Both the position numbers and the translations under genes were made by a program. The notes under the pieces were generated by a model that saw only the letters and a list, made by a program, of their open reading frames with translations, ran no database searches and was not told where the DNA came from. From positions 24,004,654 to 24,068,653 of the forward strand of contig OX359250.1 of NCBI GenBank assembly GCA_947179485.1: 64,000 nucleotides of DNA, written 5' to 3'. Below are positions 48,159 to 60,708 of the stretch, piece after piece (position 1 is the first letter of the stretch; each line of letters starts with the position of its first letter). The DNA comes from Allacma fusca (Eukaryota > Arthropoda > Collembola > Symphypleona > Sminthuridae).

Positions 48159-51020
48159 TTTAAAACTGCAATTTGAAACTGCAATTTGAAACTGCAATTT
48201 GAAACTGCAATTTGAAACTGCAATTTGAAACTGCAATTTGAAACTGCAATTTGAAACTGCAATATGAAACTGCAATTTGAAACTGCAATTTGAAACTGCA
48301 ATTTGAAACTGCAATATGAAACTGCAATTTGAAACTGCAATTTGAAACTGCAATTTGAAACTGCAATTTGAAACTGCAATTTGAAACTGCAATTTGAAAC
48401 TGCAATTTGAAACTGCAATTTGAAACTGCAATTTGAAACTGCAATTCGAAACTGCAATTTGAAACTGCAATTTGAAACTGCAATTTGAAACTGATATTTG
48501 AAACTGCAATTTGAAACTGCAATTTGAAACTGCAATTTGAAACTGATATTTGAAACTGCAATTTGAAACTGCAATTTGAAACTGCAATTTGAAATTTCAA
48601 TTTGAAACTGCAATTTGAAACTGCAATTTGAAACTGCAATTTGAAACTGCAATTTGAAACTGCAATTTGAAACTGCAATTTGAAACTGCAATTTGAAACT
48701 GCAATTTGAAACTGCAATTTGAAACTGCAATTTGAAACTGCAATTCGAAACTGCAATTTGAAACTGCAATTTGAAACTGCAATTTGAAACTGCAATTTGA
48801 AACTGATATTTGAAACTGCAATTTGAAACTGCAATTTGAAACTGCAATTTGAAATTTCAATTTGAAACTGCAATTTGAAACTGCAATTTGAAACTGCAAT
48901 TTGAAACTGCAATTTGAAACTGCAATTTGAAACTGCAATTTGAAACTGCAATTTGAAACTGCAATTTGAAACTGCAATTTGAAACTGCAATTTGAAACTG
49001 CAATTTGAAACTGCAATTTGAAACTGCAATTTGAAACTGCAATATGAAACTGCAATTTGAAACTGCAATTTGAAACTGCAATTTGAAACTGCAATATGAA
49101 ACTGCAATTTGAAACTGCAATTTGAAACTGCAATTTGAAACTGCAATTTGAAACTGCAATTTGAAACTGCAATTTGAAACTGCAATTTGAAACTGCAATT
49201 TGAAACTGCAATTTGAAACTGCAATTCGAAACTGCAATTTGAAACTGCAATTTGAAACTGCAATTTGAAACTGATATTTGAAACTGCAATTTGAAACTGC
49301 AATTTGAAACTGCAATTTGAAACTGATATTTGAAACTGCAATTTGAAACTGCAATTTGAAACTGCAATTTGAAATTTCAATTTGAAACTGCAATTTGAAA
49401 CCGCAATTTGAAACTGCAATTTGAAACTTCAATTTGAAACTGCAATTTGAAACTGCAATTTGAAACTGCAATTTGAAACTTCAATTTGAAACTGCAATTT
49501 GAAACTGCAATTTGAAACTGCAATTTGAAACTGCAATTTGAAACTGCAATTTGAAACTGCAATTTGAAACTGCAATTTGAAACTTCAATTTGAAACTGCA
49601 ATTTGAAACTGCAATTTGAAACTGCAATTTGAAACTTCAATTTAAAACTGCAATTTGAAACTGCAATTTGAAACTGCAATTTGAAACTTCAATTTGAAAC
49701 TGCAATTTGAAACTGCAATTTGAAACTGCAATTTGAAACTTCAATTTGAAACTGCAATTTGAAACTTCAATTTGAATTACAATTTGAATTACAATTTGAA
49801 ACTGCAATTTGAAACTGCAATTTGAAATTGCAATTTGAAACTGCAATTTTAAACTGCAATTTGAATTACAATTTGAAACTTCAATTTGAAACTGCAATTT
49901 GAAACTTCAATTTGAATTACAATTTGAAACTTCAATCTGAAACTTCAATTTGAAACTGCAATTTGAAACTGCAATTTGAAACTGCAATTTGAAACTTCAA
50001 TTTGAAACTGCAATTTGAAACTGCAATTTGAAACTGCAATTTGAAACTGCAATTTGAAACTTCAATTTGAAACTGCAATTTGAAACTGCAATTTGAAACT
50101 GCAATTTGAAACTGCAATTTGAAACTGCAATTTGAAACTGCAATTTGAAACTGCAATTTGAAACTGCAATTTGAAACTGCAATTTGAAACTGCAATTTGA
50201 AACTGCAATTTGAAACTGCAATTTGAAACTGCAATTTGAAACTGCAATTTGAAACTGCAATTTGAAACTGCAATTTGAAACTGCAATTTGAAGCTGCAAT
50301 TTGAAACTGCAATTTGAAACTGCAATTTGAAACTGCAATTTGAAACTGCAATTTGAAACTGCAATTTCAAACTGCAATTTGAAACTGCAATTTGAAACTG
50401 CAATTTGAAACTGCAATTTGAAACTGCAATTTGAAACTGCAATTTGAAACTGCAATTTGAAACTGCAATTTGAAACTGCAATTTGAAACTGCAATTTGAA
50501 ACTGCAATTTGAAACTGCAATTTGAAACTGCAATTTGAAACCGCAATTTGAAGCTGCAATTTGAAACTGCAATTTGAAACTGCAATTTGAAACTGCAATT
50601 TGAAACTGCAATTTGAAACCGCAATTTGAAACTGCAATTTGAAACTGCAATTTGAAACTGCAATTTGAAACTGCAATTTGAAACTGCAATTTGAAACTGC
50701 AATTTGAAACTGCAATTTGAAACTGCAATTTGAAACTGCAATTTGAAACTGCAATTTGAAACTGCAATTTGAAACTGCAATTTGAAACTGCAATTTGAAA
50801 CTGCAATTTGAAACTGCAATTTGAAACTGCAATTTGAAACTGCAATTTGAAACTGCAATTTGAAACTGCAATTTGAAACTGCAATTTGAAACTGCAATTT
50901 GAAACTGCAATTTGAAACTGCAATTTGAAACTGCAATTTGAAACTGCAATTTGAATGCAATTTGAAACTTCAATTTGAAACTGCAATTTGAAACTGTAAT
51001 TTGACACTGCAATTTGAAAC
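48159..51020 (+). repeat. About 3.27-kb higher-order repeat, copy 2
   Basis: GAAATTTC monomers are at 48591, 48851 and 49371, D monomers at about 48494 and 48546, and the cassette at 49774. The order and spacing match 44891-47800 apart from one-monomer changes. Confidence 0.87.
49774..49938 (+). repeat. 165-bp cassette, U type
   Basis: Same order as 46506, exactly 3268 bp downstream. Confidence 0.92.
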
Positions 51021-51350
51021 TTCAATTTGAAACTTCAATTTGAAACTGCAATTTGAAACTGCAATTTGAAACTTCAATTTGAAACTGCAATTTGAAACTG
51101 CAATTTGAAACTGCAATTTGAAACTTCAATTTGAAACTGCAATTTGAAACTTCAATTTGAATTACAATTTGAATTACAATTTGAAACTGCAATTTGAAAC
51201 TGCAATTTGAAATTGCAATTTGAAACTGCAATTTGAAACTGCAATTTGAATTACAATTTGAAACTTCAATTTGAAACTGCAATTCGAAACTGCAATTTGA
51301 AACTGCAATTTGAAACTGCAATTTGAAACTGATATTTGAAACTGCAATTT
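50290..51350 (+). repeat. GAAGCTG/GAAACCG unit, copy 2, with S and a GACACTG marker
   Basis: GAAGCTG at 50290, CAAACTG at 50368, GAAACCG at 50537 and 50615, S at 50953, GACACTG at 51003, Y-Y at 51159 and X at 51283. From 50537 onwards the markers recur at +1576. A second GAAGCTG at 50550 is private to this copy. Confidence 0.87.
51159..51282 (+). repeat. Cassette truncated by a TTCG junction
   Basis: Y-Y-C-C-P-C-C-Y-T-C is intact, but the right end (T-Y-T*) is replaced by X and consensus monomers. The identical truncation is found 1576 bp later at 52735. Confidence 0.85.
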
Positions 51351-51402
51351 GAAACTGCAATTTGAAACTTCAATTTGAAACTGCAATTTGAAACTTCAAT
51401 TT

Positions 51403-51567
51403 GAATTACAATTTGAATTACAATTTGAAACTGCAATTTGAAACTGCAATTTGAAATTGCAATTTGAAACTGCAATTTTAAACTGCAATTTGAATTACAA
51501 TTTGAAACTTCAATTTGAAACTGCAATTTGAAACTTCAATTTGAATTACAATTTGAAACTTCAATCT
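51403..51567 (+). repeat. 165-bp cassette, U type
   Basis: Full cassette with TTTTAAAC. A second T* follows after only 77 bp (CAATCT at 51562 and 51639), which duplicates the C-C-T-Y-T* tail. The same 77-bp doubling occurs at 53618/53695. Confidence 0.9.
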
Positions 51568-51852
51568 GAAACTTCAATTTGAAACTGCAATTTGAAACTG
51601 CAATTTGAAACTTCAATTTGAATTACAATTTGAAACTTCAATCTGAAACTTCAATTTGAAACTGCAATTTGAAACTGCAATTTGAAACTGCAATTTGAAA
51701 CTGCAATTTGAAACTGCAATTTGAAACTGCAATTTGAAACTGCAATTTGAAACTGCAATTTGAAACTGCAATTTGAAACTGCAATTTGAAACTGCAATTT
51801 GAAACTGCAATTTGAAACTGCAATTTGAAACTGCAATTTGAAACTGCAATTT

Positions 51853-52930
51853 GAAGCTGCAATTTGAAACTGCAATTTGAAACTGCAATTTGAAACTGCA
51901 ATTTGAAACTGCAATTTGAAACTGCAATTTCAAACTGCAATTTGAAACTGCAATTTGAAACTGCAATTTGAAACTGCAATTTGAAACTGCAATTTGAAAC
52001 TGCAATTTGAAACTGCAATTTGAAACTGCAATTTGAAACTGCAATTTGAAACTGCAATTTGAAACTGCAATTTGAAACTGCAATTTGAAACTGCAATTTG
52101 AAACTGCAATTTGAAACCGCAATTTGAAACTGCAATTTGAAACTGCAATTTGAAACTGCAATTTGAAACTGCAATTTGAAACTGCAATTTGAAACCGCAA
52201 TTTGAAACTGCAATTTGAAACTGCAATTTGAAACTGCAATTTGAAACTGCAATTTGAAACTGCAATTTGAAACTGCAATTTGAAACTGCAATTTGAAACT
52301 GCAATTTGAAACTGCAATTTGAAACTGCAATTTGAAACTGCAATTTGAAACTGCAATTTGAAACTGCAATTTGAAACTGCAATTTGAAACTGCAATTTGA
52401 AACTGCAATTTGAAACTGCAATTTGAAACTGCAATTTGAAACTGCAATTTGAAACTGCAATTTGAAACTGCAATTTGAAACTGCAATTTGAAACTGCAAT
52501 TTGAAACTGCAATTTGAAACTGCAATTTGAATGCAATTTGAAACTTCAATTTGAAACTGCAATTTGAAACTGCAATTTGACACTGCAATTTGAAACTTCA
52601 ATTTGAAACTTCAATTTGAAACTGCAATTTGAAACTGCAATTTGAAACTTCAATTTGAAACTGCAATTTGAAACTGCAATTTGAAACTGCAATTTGAAAC
52701 TTCAATTTGAAACTGCAATTTGAAACTTCAATTTGAATTACAATTTGAATTACAATTTGAAACTGCAATTTGAAACTGCAATTTGAAATTGCAATTTGAA
52801 ACTGCAATTTGAAACTGCAATTTGAATTACAATTTGAAACTTCAATTTGAAACTGCAATTCGAAACTGCAATTTGAAACTGCAATTTGAAACTGCAATTT
52901 GAAACTGATATTTGAAACTGCAATTTGAAA
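51853..52930 (+). repeat. GAAGCTG/GAAACCG unit, copy 3
   Basis: Markers are at 51853, 51931 (CAAACTG), 52113, 52191, 52529 (S), 52579 (GACACTG), 52735 (Y-Y) and 52859 (X). The offset to copy 2 is 1576 bp from GAAACCG onwards. Confidence 0.88.
52735..52858 (+). repeat. Cassette truncated by a TTCG junction, second copy
   Basis: Same break as at 51159. Its D monomers at 52907 and about 52959 correspond to D at 51331. Confidence 0.85.
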
Positions 52931-53407
52931 CTGCAATTTGAAACTGCAATTTGAAACTGATATTTGAAACTACAATTTGAAACTGCAATTTGAAACTGCA
53001 ATTTGAAACTGCAATTTGAAACTGCAATTTGAAACTGCAATTTGAAACTGCAATTTGAAACTTCAATTTGAAACTGCAATTTGAAACTGCAATTTGAAAC
53101 TGCAATTTGAAACTTCAATTTGAAACTGCAATTTGAAACTGCAATTTGAAACTGCAATTTGAAACTGCAATTTGAAACTGCAATTTGAAACTGCAATTTG
53201 AAACTGCAATTTGAAACTTCAATTTGAAACTGCAATTTGAAACTGCAATTTGAAACTGCAATTTGAAACTTCAATTTAAAACTGCAATTTGAAACTGCAA
53301 TTTGAAACTGCAATTTGAAACTTCAATTTGAAACTGCAATTTGAAACTGCAATTTGAAACTGCAATTTGAAACTTCAATTTGAAACTGCAATTTGAAACT
53401 TCAATTT

Positions 53408-53700
53408 GAATTACAATTTGAATTACAATTTGAAACTGCAATTTGAAACTGCAATTTTAAACTGCAATTTGAATTACAATTTGAAACTTCAATTTGAAAC
53501 TTCAATTTGAAACTGCAATTTGAAACTGCAATTTTAAACTGCAATTTGAATTACAATTTGAAACTTCAATTTGAAACTGCAATTTGAAACTTCAATTTGA
53601 ATTACAATTTGAAACTTCAATCTGAAACTTCAATTTGAAACTGCAATTTGAAACTGCAATTTGAAACTTCAATTTGAATTACAATTTGAAACTTCAATCT
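53408..53700 (+). repeat. Rearranged cassette with internal duplication and doubled T* tail
   Basis: Order Y-Y-C-C-U-Y-T-T-C-C-U-Y-T-C-T-Y-T*, then a further tail ending at a second T* (CAATCT at 53618 and 53695). P is missing, and the C-C-U-Y-T block is present twice. Confidence 0.85.
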
Positions 53701-54064
53701 GAAACTTCAATTTGAAACTGCAATTTGAAACTGCAATTTGAAACTGCAATTTGAAACTTCAATTTGAAACTGCAATTTGAAACTGCAATTTGAAACTGCA
53801 ATTTGAAACTTCAATTTGAAACTGCAATTTGAAACTGCAATTTGAAACTGCAATTTGAAACTGCAATTTGAAACTGCAATTTGAAACTGCAATTTGAAAC
53901 TGCAATTTGAAACTGCAATTTGAAACTGCAATTTGAAACTGCAATTTGAAACTGCAATTTGAAACTGCAATTTGAAACTGCAATTTGAAACTGCAATTTG
54001 AAACTGCAATTTGAAACTGCAATTTGAAACTGCAATTTGAAACTGCAATTTGAAACTGCAATTT

Positions 54065-54402
54065 GAAGCTGCAATTTGAAACTGCAATTTGAAACTGCAA
54101 TTTGAAACTGCAATTTGAAACTGCAATTTGAAACTGCAATTTCAAACTGCAATTTGAAACTGCAATTTGAAACTGCAATTTGAAACTGCAATTTGAAACT
54201 GCAATTTGAAACTGCAATTTGAAACTGCAATTTGAAACTGCAATTTGAAACTGCAATTTGAAACTGCAATTTGAAACTGCAATTTGAAACTGCAATTTGA
54301 AACTGCAATTTGAAACCGCAATTTGAAACTGCAATTTGAAACTGCAATTTGAAACTGCAATTTGAAACTGCAATTTGAAACTGCAATTTGAAACCGCAAT
54401 TT
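54065..54402 (+). repeat. GAAGCTG/GAAACCG unit, copy 4
   Basis: GAAGCTG is at 54065, CAAACTG at 54143 and GAAACCG at 54312 and 54390. The first two are 2212 bp from copy 3. Unlike copies 2 and 3 it is not followed by S and GACACTG but runs into the Y-Y cluster at 54559. Confidence 0.88.
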
Positions 54403-54558
54403 GAAACTGCAATTTGAAACTGCAATTTGAAACTGCAATTTGAAACTGCAATTTGAAACTGCAATTTGAAACTGCAATTTGAAACTGCAATTTGAAACTG
54501 CAATTTGAAACTGCAATTTGAAACTGCAATTTGAAACTGCAATTTGAAACTGCAATTT

Positions 54559-54887
54559 GAATTACAGTTTGAAACTTCAATTTGAATTACAATTTGAATT
54601 ACAATTTGAAACTGCAATTTGAAACTGCAATTTGAATTACAATTTGAATTACAATTTGAAACTGCAATTTGAAACTGCAATTTGAAACTTCAATTTGAAT
54701 TACAATTTGAATTACAATTTGAAACTGCAATTTGAAACTGCAATTTGAAATTGCAATTTGAAACTGCAATTTGAAACTGCAATTTGAAACTGCAATTTGA
54801 AACTGCAATTTGAATTACAGTTTGAAACTTCAATTTGAAACTGCAATTTGAAACTTCAATTTGAATTACAATTTGAAACTTCAATCT
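54559..54887 (+). repeat. Cluster of three Y-Y pairs with a 191-bp cassette
   Basis: A solitary Y* (54559) is followed by T, then Y-Y pairs at 54584, 54634 and 54697. The last begins a cassette with two additional C after P (Y-Y-C-C-P-C-C-C-C-Y*-T-C-T-Y-T*, 191 bp). This is the densest concentration of 12-bp monomers in the window. Confidence 0.88.
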
Positions 54888-55449
54888 GAAACTTCAATTT
54901 GAAACTGCAATTTGAAACTGCAATTTGAAACTGCAATTTGAAACTGCAATTTGAAACTGCAATTTGAAACTGCAATTTGAAACTGCAATTTGAAACTGCA
55001 ATTTGAAACTGCAATTTGAAACTGCAATTTGAAACTGTAATTTGAAACTGCAATTCGAAACTGCAATTTGAAACTGCAATTTGAAACTGCAATTTGAAAC
55101 TGCAATTTGAAACTGCAATTTGAAACTGCAATTTGAAACTGCAATTTGAAACTGCAATTTGAAACTTCAATTTGAAACTGCAATTTGAAACTGTAATTTG
55201 AAACTGCAATTTGAAACTGCAATTTGAAACTGCAATTTGAAACTGCAATTTGAAACTGCAATTTGAAACTGCAATTTGAAACTTCAATTTGAAACTGCAA
55301 TTTGAAACTGCAATTTGAAACTGCAATTTGAAACTTCAATTTGAAACTGCAATTTGAAACTGCAATTTGAAACTGCAATTTGAAACTGCAATTTGAAACT
55401 GCAATTTGAAACTGCAATTTGAAACTGCAATTTGAAACAGCAATTTGAA

Positions 55450-57300
55450 ACTTCAATTTGAAACTGCAATTTGAAACTGCAATTTGAAACTGCAATTTGA
55501 AACTTCAATTTGAAACTGCAATTTGAAACTGCAATTTGAAACTGCAATTTGAAACTTCAATTTGAAACTGCAATTTGAAACTTCAATTTGAATTACAATT
55601 TGAATTACAATTTGAAACTGCAATTTGAAACTGCAATTTGAAATTGCAATTTGAAACTGCAATTTGAAACTGCAATTTGAATTACAGTTTGAAACTTCAA
55701 TTTGAAACTGCAATTTGAAACTTCAATTTGAATTACAATTTGAAACTTCAATCTGAAACTTCAATTTGAAACTTCAATTTGAAACTGCAATTTGAAACTG
55801 CAATTTGAAACTGCAATTTGAAACTTCAATTTGTAACTGCAATTTGAAACTGCAATTTGAAACTGCAATTTGAAACTGCAATTTAAAACTGCAATTTGAA
55901 ACTGCAATTTGAAACTGCAATTTGAAACTGCAATTTGAAACTGCAATTTGAAACTGCAATTTGAAACTTCAATTTGAAACTGCAATTTGAAACTGCAATT
56001 TGAAACTGCAATTTGAAACTGCAATTTGAAACTGCAATTTGAAACTGCAATTTGAAACTGCAATTTGAAACTGCAATTTGAAACTGCAATTTGAAACTGC
56101 AATTTGAAACTGCAATTTGAAACTGCAATTTGAAACTGCAATTTGAAACTACAATTTGAAACTGCAATTTGAAACTGCAATTTGAAACTGCAATTTGAAA
56201 CTGCAATTTGAAACTGCAATTTGAAACTGCAATTTGAAACTGCAATTTGAAACTGCAATTTGAAACTGCAATTTGAAACTGCAATTTGAAACTGCAATTT
56301 GAAACTGCAATTTGAAACTGCAATTTGAAACTGCAATTTGAAACTGCAATTTGAAACTGCAATTTGAAACTGCAATTTGAAACTGCAATTTGAAACTGCA
56401 AATTGAAACTGCAATTTGAAACTGCAATTTGAAACTGCAATTTGAAACTGCAATTTGAAACTGCAATTTAAAACTGCAATTTGAAACTGCAATTTGAAAC
56501 TGCAATTTGAAACTGCAATTTGAAACTGCAATTTGAAACTGCAATTTGAAACTGCAATTTGAAACTGCAATATGAAACTGCAATTTGAAACTGCAATTTG
56601 AAACTGCAATTTGAAACTGCAATATGAAACTGCAATTTGAAACTGCAATTTGAAACTGCAATTTGAAACTGCAATTTGAAACTGCAATTTGAAACTGCAA
56701 TTTGAAACTGCAATTTGAAACTGCAATTTGAAACTGCAATTTGAAACTGCAATTCGAAACTGCAATTTGAAACTGCAATTTGAAACTGCAATTTGAAACT
56801 GATATTTGAAACTGCAATTTGAAACTGCAATTTGAAACTGCAATTTGAAACTGCAATTTGAAACTGATATTTGAAACTGCAATTTGAAACTGCAATTTGA
56901 AATTTCAATTTGAAACTGCAATTTGAAACTGCAATTTGAAACTGCAATTTGAAACTTCAATTTGAAACTGCAATTTGAAACTGCAATTTGAAACTGCAAT
57001 TTGAAACTTCAATTTGAAACTGCAATTTGAAACTGCAATTTGAAACTGCAATTTGAAACTGCAATTTGAAACTGCAATTTGAAACTGCAATTTGAAACTG
57101 CAATTTGAAACTTCAATTTGAAACTGCAATTTGAAACTGCAATTTGAAACTGCAATTTGAAACTTCAATTTAAAACTGCAATTTGAAACTGCAATTTGAA
57201 ACTGCAATTTGAAACTTCAATTTGAAACTGCAATTTGAAACTGCAATTTGAAACTGCAATTTGAAACTTCAATTTGAAACTGCAATTTGAAACTTCAATT
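55450..57300 (+). repeat. Remote copy of the 43.9-46.5 kb region
   Basis: The cassette at 55590 and GTAACTG near 55833 match 44040 and 44283 at offset 11,550 bp. TTTAAA at 56467 matches 44891 at 11,576 bp, and GAAATTTC near 56900 follows. The segment from TTTAAA to the next Y-Y pair is about 835 bp here against about 1,615 bp at 44.9 kb, so this copy has lost roughly 0.8 kb. Confidence 0.82.
55590..55754 (+). repeat. 165-bp cassette, Y* type, last of its type
   Basis: Y* is at 55679. All later cassettes carry the CAA form, which marks a type boundary between 55.8 and 57.3 kb. Confidence 0.92.
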
Positions 57301-57301
57301 T

Positions 57302-57391
57302 GAATTACAATTTGAATTACAATTTGAAACTGCAATTTGAAACTGCAATTTGAAATTGCAATTTGAAACTGCAATTTTAAACTGCAATTTG
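57302..57391 (+). repeat. Left-half cassette, U type
   Basis: Y-Y-C-C-P-C-U passes straight into a consensus run with no third Y. An S monomer at 57612 and GACACTG at 57662 follow, as in the units at 50.9 and 52.5 kb. Confidence 0.85.
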
Positions 57392-57817
57392 AAACTGCAA
57401 TTTGAAACTGCAATTTGAAACTGCAATTTGAAACTGCAATTTGAAACTGCAATTTGAAACTGCAATTTGAAACTGCAATTTGAAACTGCAATTTGAAACT
57501 GCAATTTGAAACTGCAATTTGAAACTGCAATTTGAAACTGCAATTTGAAACTGCAATTTGAAACTGCAATTTGAAACTGCAATTTGAAACTGCAATTTGA
57601 AACTGCAATTTGAATGCAATTTGAAACTTCAATTTGAAACTGCAATTTGAAACTGCAATTTGACACTGCAATTTGAAACTTCAATTTGAAACTTCAATTT
57701 GAAACTGCAATTTGAAACTGCAATTTGAAACTTCAATTTGAAACTGCAATTTGAAACTGCAATTTGAAACTGCAATTTGAAACTTCAATTTGAAACTGCA
57801 ATTTGAAACTTCAATTT

Positions 57818-57982
57818 GAATTACAATTTGAATTACAATTTGAAACTGCAATTTGAAACTGCAATTTGAAATTGCAATTTGAAACTGCAATTTGAAACTG
57901 CAATTTGAATTACAATTTGAAACTTCAATTTGAAACTACAATTTGAAACTTCAATTTGAATTACAATTTGAAACTTCAATCT
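57818..57982 (+). repeat. 165-bp cassette, A type
   Basis: It has GAAACTACAATTT near 57933, otherwise known only from 4.4-10.9 kb. This is evidence that the right end of the window contains sequence related to the left end. Confidence 0.92.
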
Positions 57983-57995
57983 GAAACTTCAATTT

Positions 57996-58450
57996 GAAAC
58001 TGCAATTTGAAACTGCAATTTGAAACTGCAATTTGAAACTGCAATTTGAAACTGCAATTTGAAACTGCAATTTGAAACTGCAATTTGAAACTGCAATTTG
58101 AAACTGCAATTTGAAACTGCAATTTGAAACTGCAATTTGAAACTGCAATTTGAAACTGCAATTTGAAACTGCAATTTGAAACTGCAATTTGAAACTGCAA
58201 TTTGAAACTGCAATTTGAAACTGCAATTTGAAACTGCAATTTGAAACTGCAATTTGAAACTGCAATTTGAAACTGCAATTTGAAACTGCAATTTGAAACT
58301 GCAATTTGAAACTGCAATTTGAAACTGCAATTTGAAACTGCAATTTGAAACTGCAATTTGAAACTGCAATTTGAAACTGCAATTTGAAACTGCAATTTGA
58401 AACTGCAATTTGAAACTGCAATTTGAAACTGCAATTTGAAACTGCAATTT
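57996..58450 (+). repeat. Pure run of 35 consensus monomers
   Basis: Thirty-five consecutive exact monomers between two T monomers, right after the A-type cassette. Confidence 0.85.
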
Positions 58451-58996
58451 GAAACTTCAATTTGAAACTGCAATTTGAAACTGCAATTTGAAACTGCAAT
58501 TTGAAACTTCAATTTGAAACTGCAATTTGAAACTGCAATTTGAAACTGCAATTTGAAACTTCAATTTGAAACTGCAATTTGAAACTGCAATTTGAAACTT
58601 CAATTTGAAACTGCAATTTGAAACTGCAATTTGAAACTGCAATTTGAAACTGCAATTTGAAACTGCAATTTGAAACTGCAATTTGAAACTTCAATTTGAA
58701 ACTGCAATTTGAAACTGCAATTTGAAACTGCAATTTGAAACTTCAATTTGAAACTGCAATTTGAAACTGCAATTTGAAACTGCAATTTGAAACTTCAATT
58801 TGAAACTGCAATTTGAAACTGAAATTTGAAACTGCAATTTGAAACTGCAATTTGAAACTGCAATTTGAAACTGCAATTTGAAACTGCAATTTGAAACTGC
58901 AATTTGAAACTGCAATTTGAAACTTCAATTTGAAACTGCAATTTGAAACTGCAATTTGAAACTGCAATTTGAAACTGCAATTTGAAACTTCAATTT

Positions 58997-59161
58997 GAAT
59001 TACAATTTAAATTACAATTTGAAACTGCAATTTGAAACTGCAATTTGAAATTGCAATTTGAAACTGCAATTTGAAACTGCAATTTGAATTACAATTTGAA
59101 ACTTCAATTTGAAACTGCAATTTGAAACTTCAATTTGAATTACAATTTTAAACTTCAATCT
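58997..59161 (+). repeat. 165-bp cassette with junction changes
   Basis: The second Y begins with A (TTTAAATTAC), and T* begins with T (TTTTAAACTTC). Otherwise the order is that of the C type. Both changes alter the G that starts a monomer. Confidence 0.88.
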
Positions 59162-59525
59162 GAAACTTCAATTTGAAACTTCAATTTGAAACTGCAATTT
59201 GAAACTGCAATTTGAAACTTCAATTTGAAACTGCAATTTGAAACTGCAATTTGAAACTGCAATTTGAAACTGCAATTTGAAACTGCAATTTGAAACTGCA
59301 ATTTGAAACTGCAATTTGAAACTGCAATTTGAAACTGCAATTTGAAACTGCAATTTGAAACTGCAATTTGAAACTGCAATTTGAAACTGCAATTTGAAAC
59401 TGCAATTTGAAACTGCAATTTGAAACTGCAATTTGAAACTGCAATTTGAAACTTCAATTTGAAACTGCAATTTGAAACTGCAATTTGAAACTGCAATTTG
59501 AAACTGCAATTTGAAACTGCAATTT

Positions 59526-59538
59526 GAAGCTTAAATTT
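59526..59538 (+). repeat. HindIII-type monomer H, right-hand copy
   Basis: GAAGCTTAAATTT with AAGCTT at 59527, more than 50 kb from the other four. X (TTCG at 59731) follows 205 bp later. The corresponding distances at 5114 and 7505 are 166 and 231 bp, so the flanks are related but changed by whole monomers. Confidence 0.9.
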
Positions 59539-60708
59539 GAAACTGCAATTTGAAACTGCAATTTGAAACTGCAATTTGAAACTGCAATTTGAAACTGCAA
59601 TTTGAAACTGCAATTTGAAACTGCAATTTGAAACTGCAATTTGAAACTGCAATTTGAAACTGCAATTTGAAACTGCAATTTGAAACTGCAATTTGAAACT
59701 GCAATTTGAAACTGCAATTTGAAACTGCAATTCGAAACTGCAATTTGAAACTGCAATTTGAAACTGCAATTTGAAACTGCAATTTGAAACTGCAATTTGA
59801 AACTGCAATTTGAATCTGCAATTTGAAACTGCAATTTGAAACTGCAATTTGAAACTGCAATTTGAAACTGCAATTTGAAACTGCAATTTGAAACTGCAAT
59901 TTGAAACTGCAATTTGAAACTGCAATTTGAAACTGCAATTTGAAACTGCAATTTGAAACTGCAATTTGAAACTGCAATTTGAAACTGCAATTTGAAACTG
60001 CAATTTGAAACTGCAATTTGAAACTGCAATTTGAAACTGCAATTTGAAACTGCAATTTGAAACTGCAATTTGAAACTGCAATTTGAAACTGCAATTTGAA
60101 ACTGCAATTTGAAACTGCAATTTGAAACTGCAATTTGAAACTGCAATTTGAAACTGCAATTTGAAACTTCAATTTGAAACTGCAATTTGAAACTGCAATT
60201 TGAAACTGTAATTTGAAACTTCAATTTGAAACTGCAATTTGAAACTGCAATTTGAAACTGCAATTTGAAACTTCAATTTGAAACTGCAATTTGAAACTGC
60301 AATTTGAAACTTCAATTTGAAACTGCAATTTGAAACTGCAATTTGAAACTGCAATTTGAAACTGCAATTTGAAACTGCAATTTGAAACTGCAATTTGAAA
60401 CTTCAATTTGAAACTGCAATTTGAAACTGCAATTTGAAACTTCAATTTGAAACTGCAATTTGAAACTGCAATTTGAAACTGCAATTTGAAACTTCAATTT
60501 GAAACTTCAATTTGAAACTTCAATTTGAAACTGCAATTTGAAACTGCAATTTGAAACTGCAATTTGAAACTGCAATTTGAAACTGCAATTTGAAACTGCA
60601 ATTTGAAACTTCAATTTGAAACTGCAATTTGAAACTGCAATTTGAAACTTCAATTTGAAACTGCAATTTGAAACTGCAATTTGAAACTGCAATTTGAAAC
60701 TTCAATTT

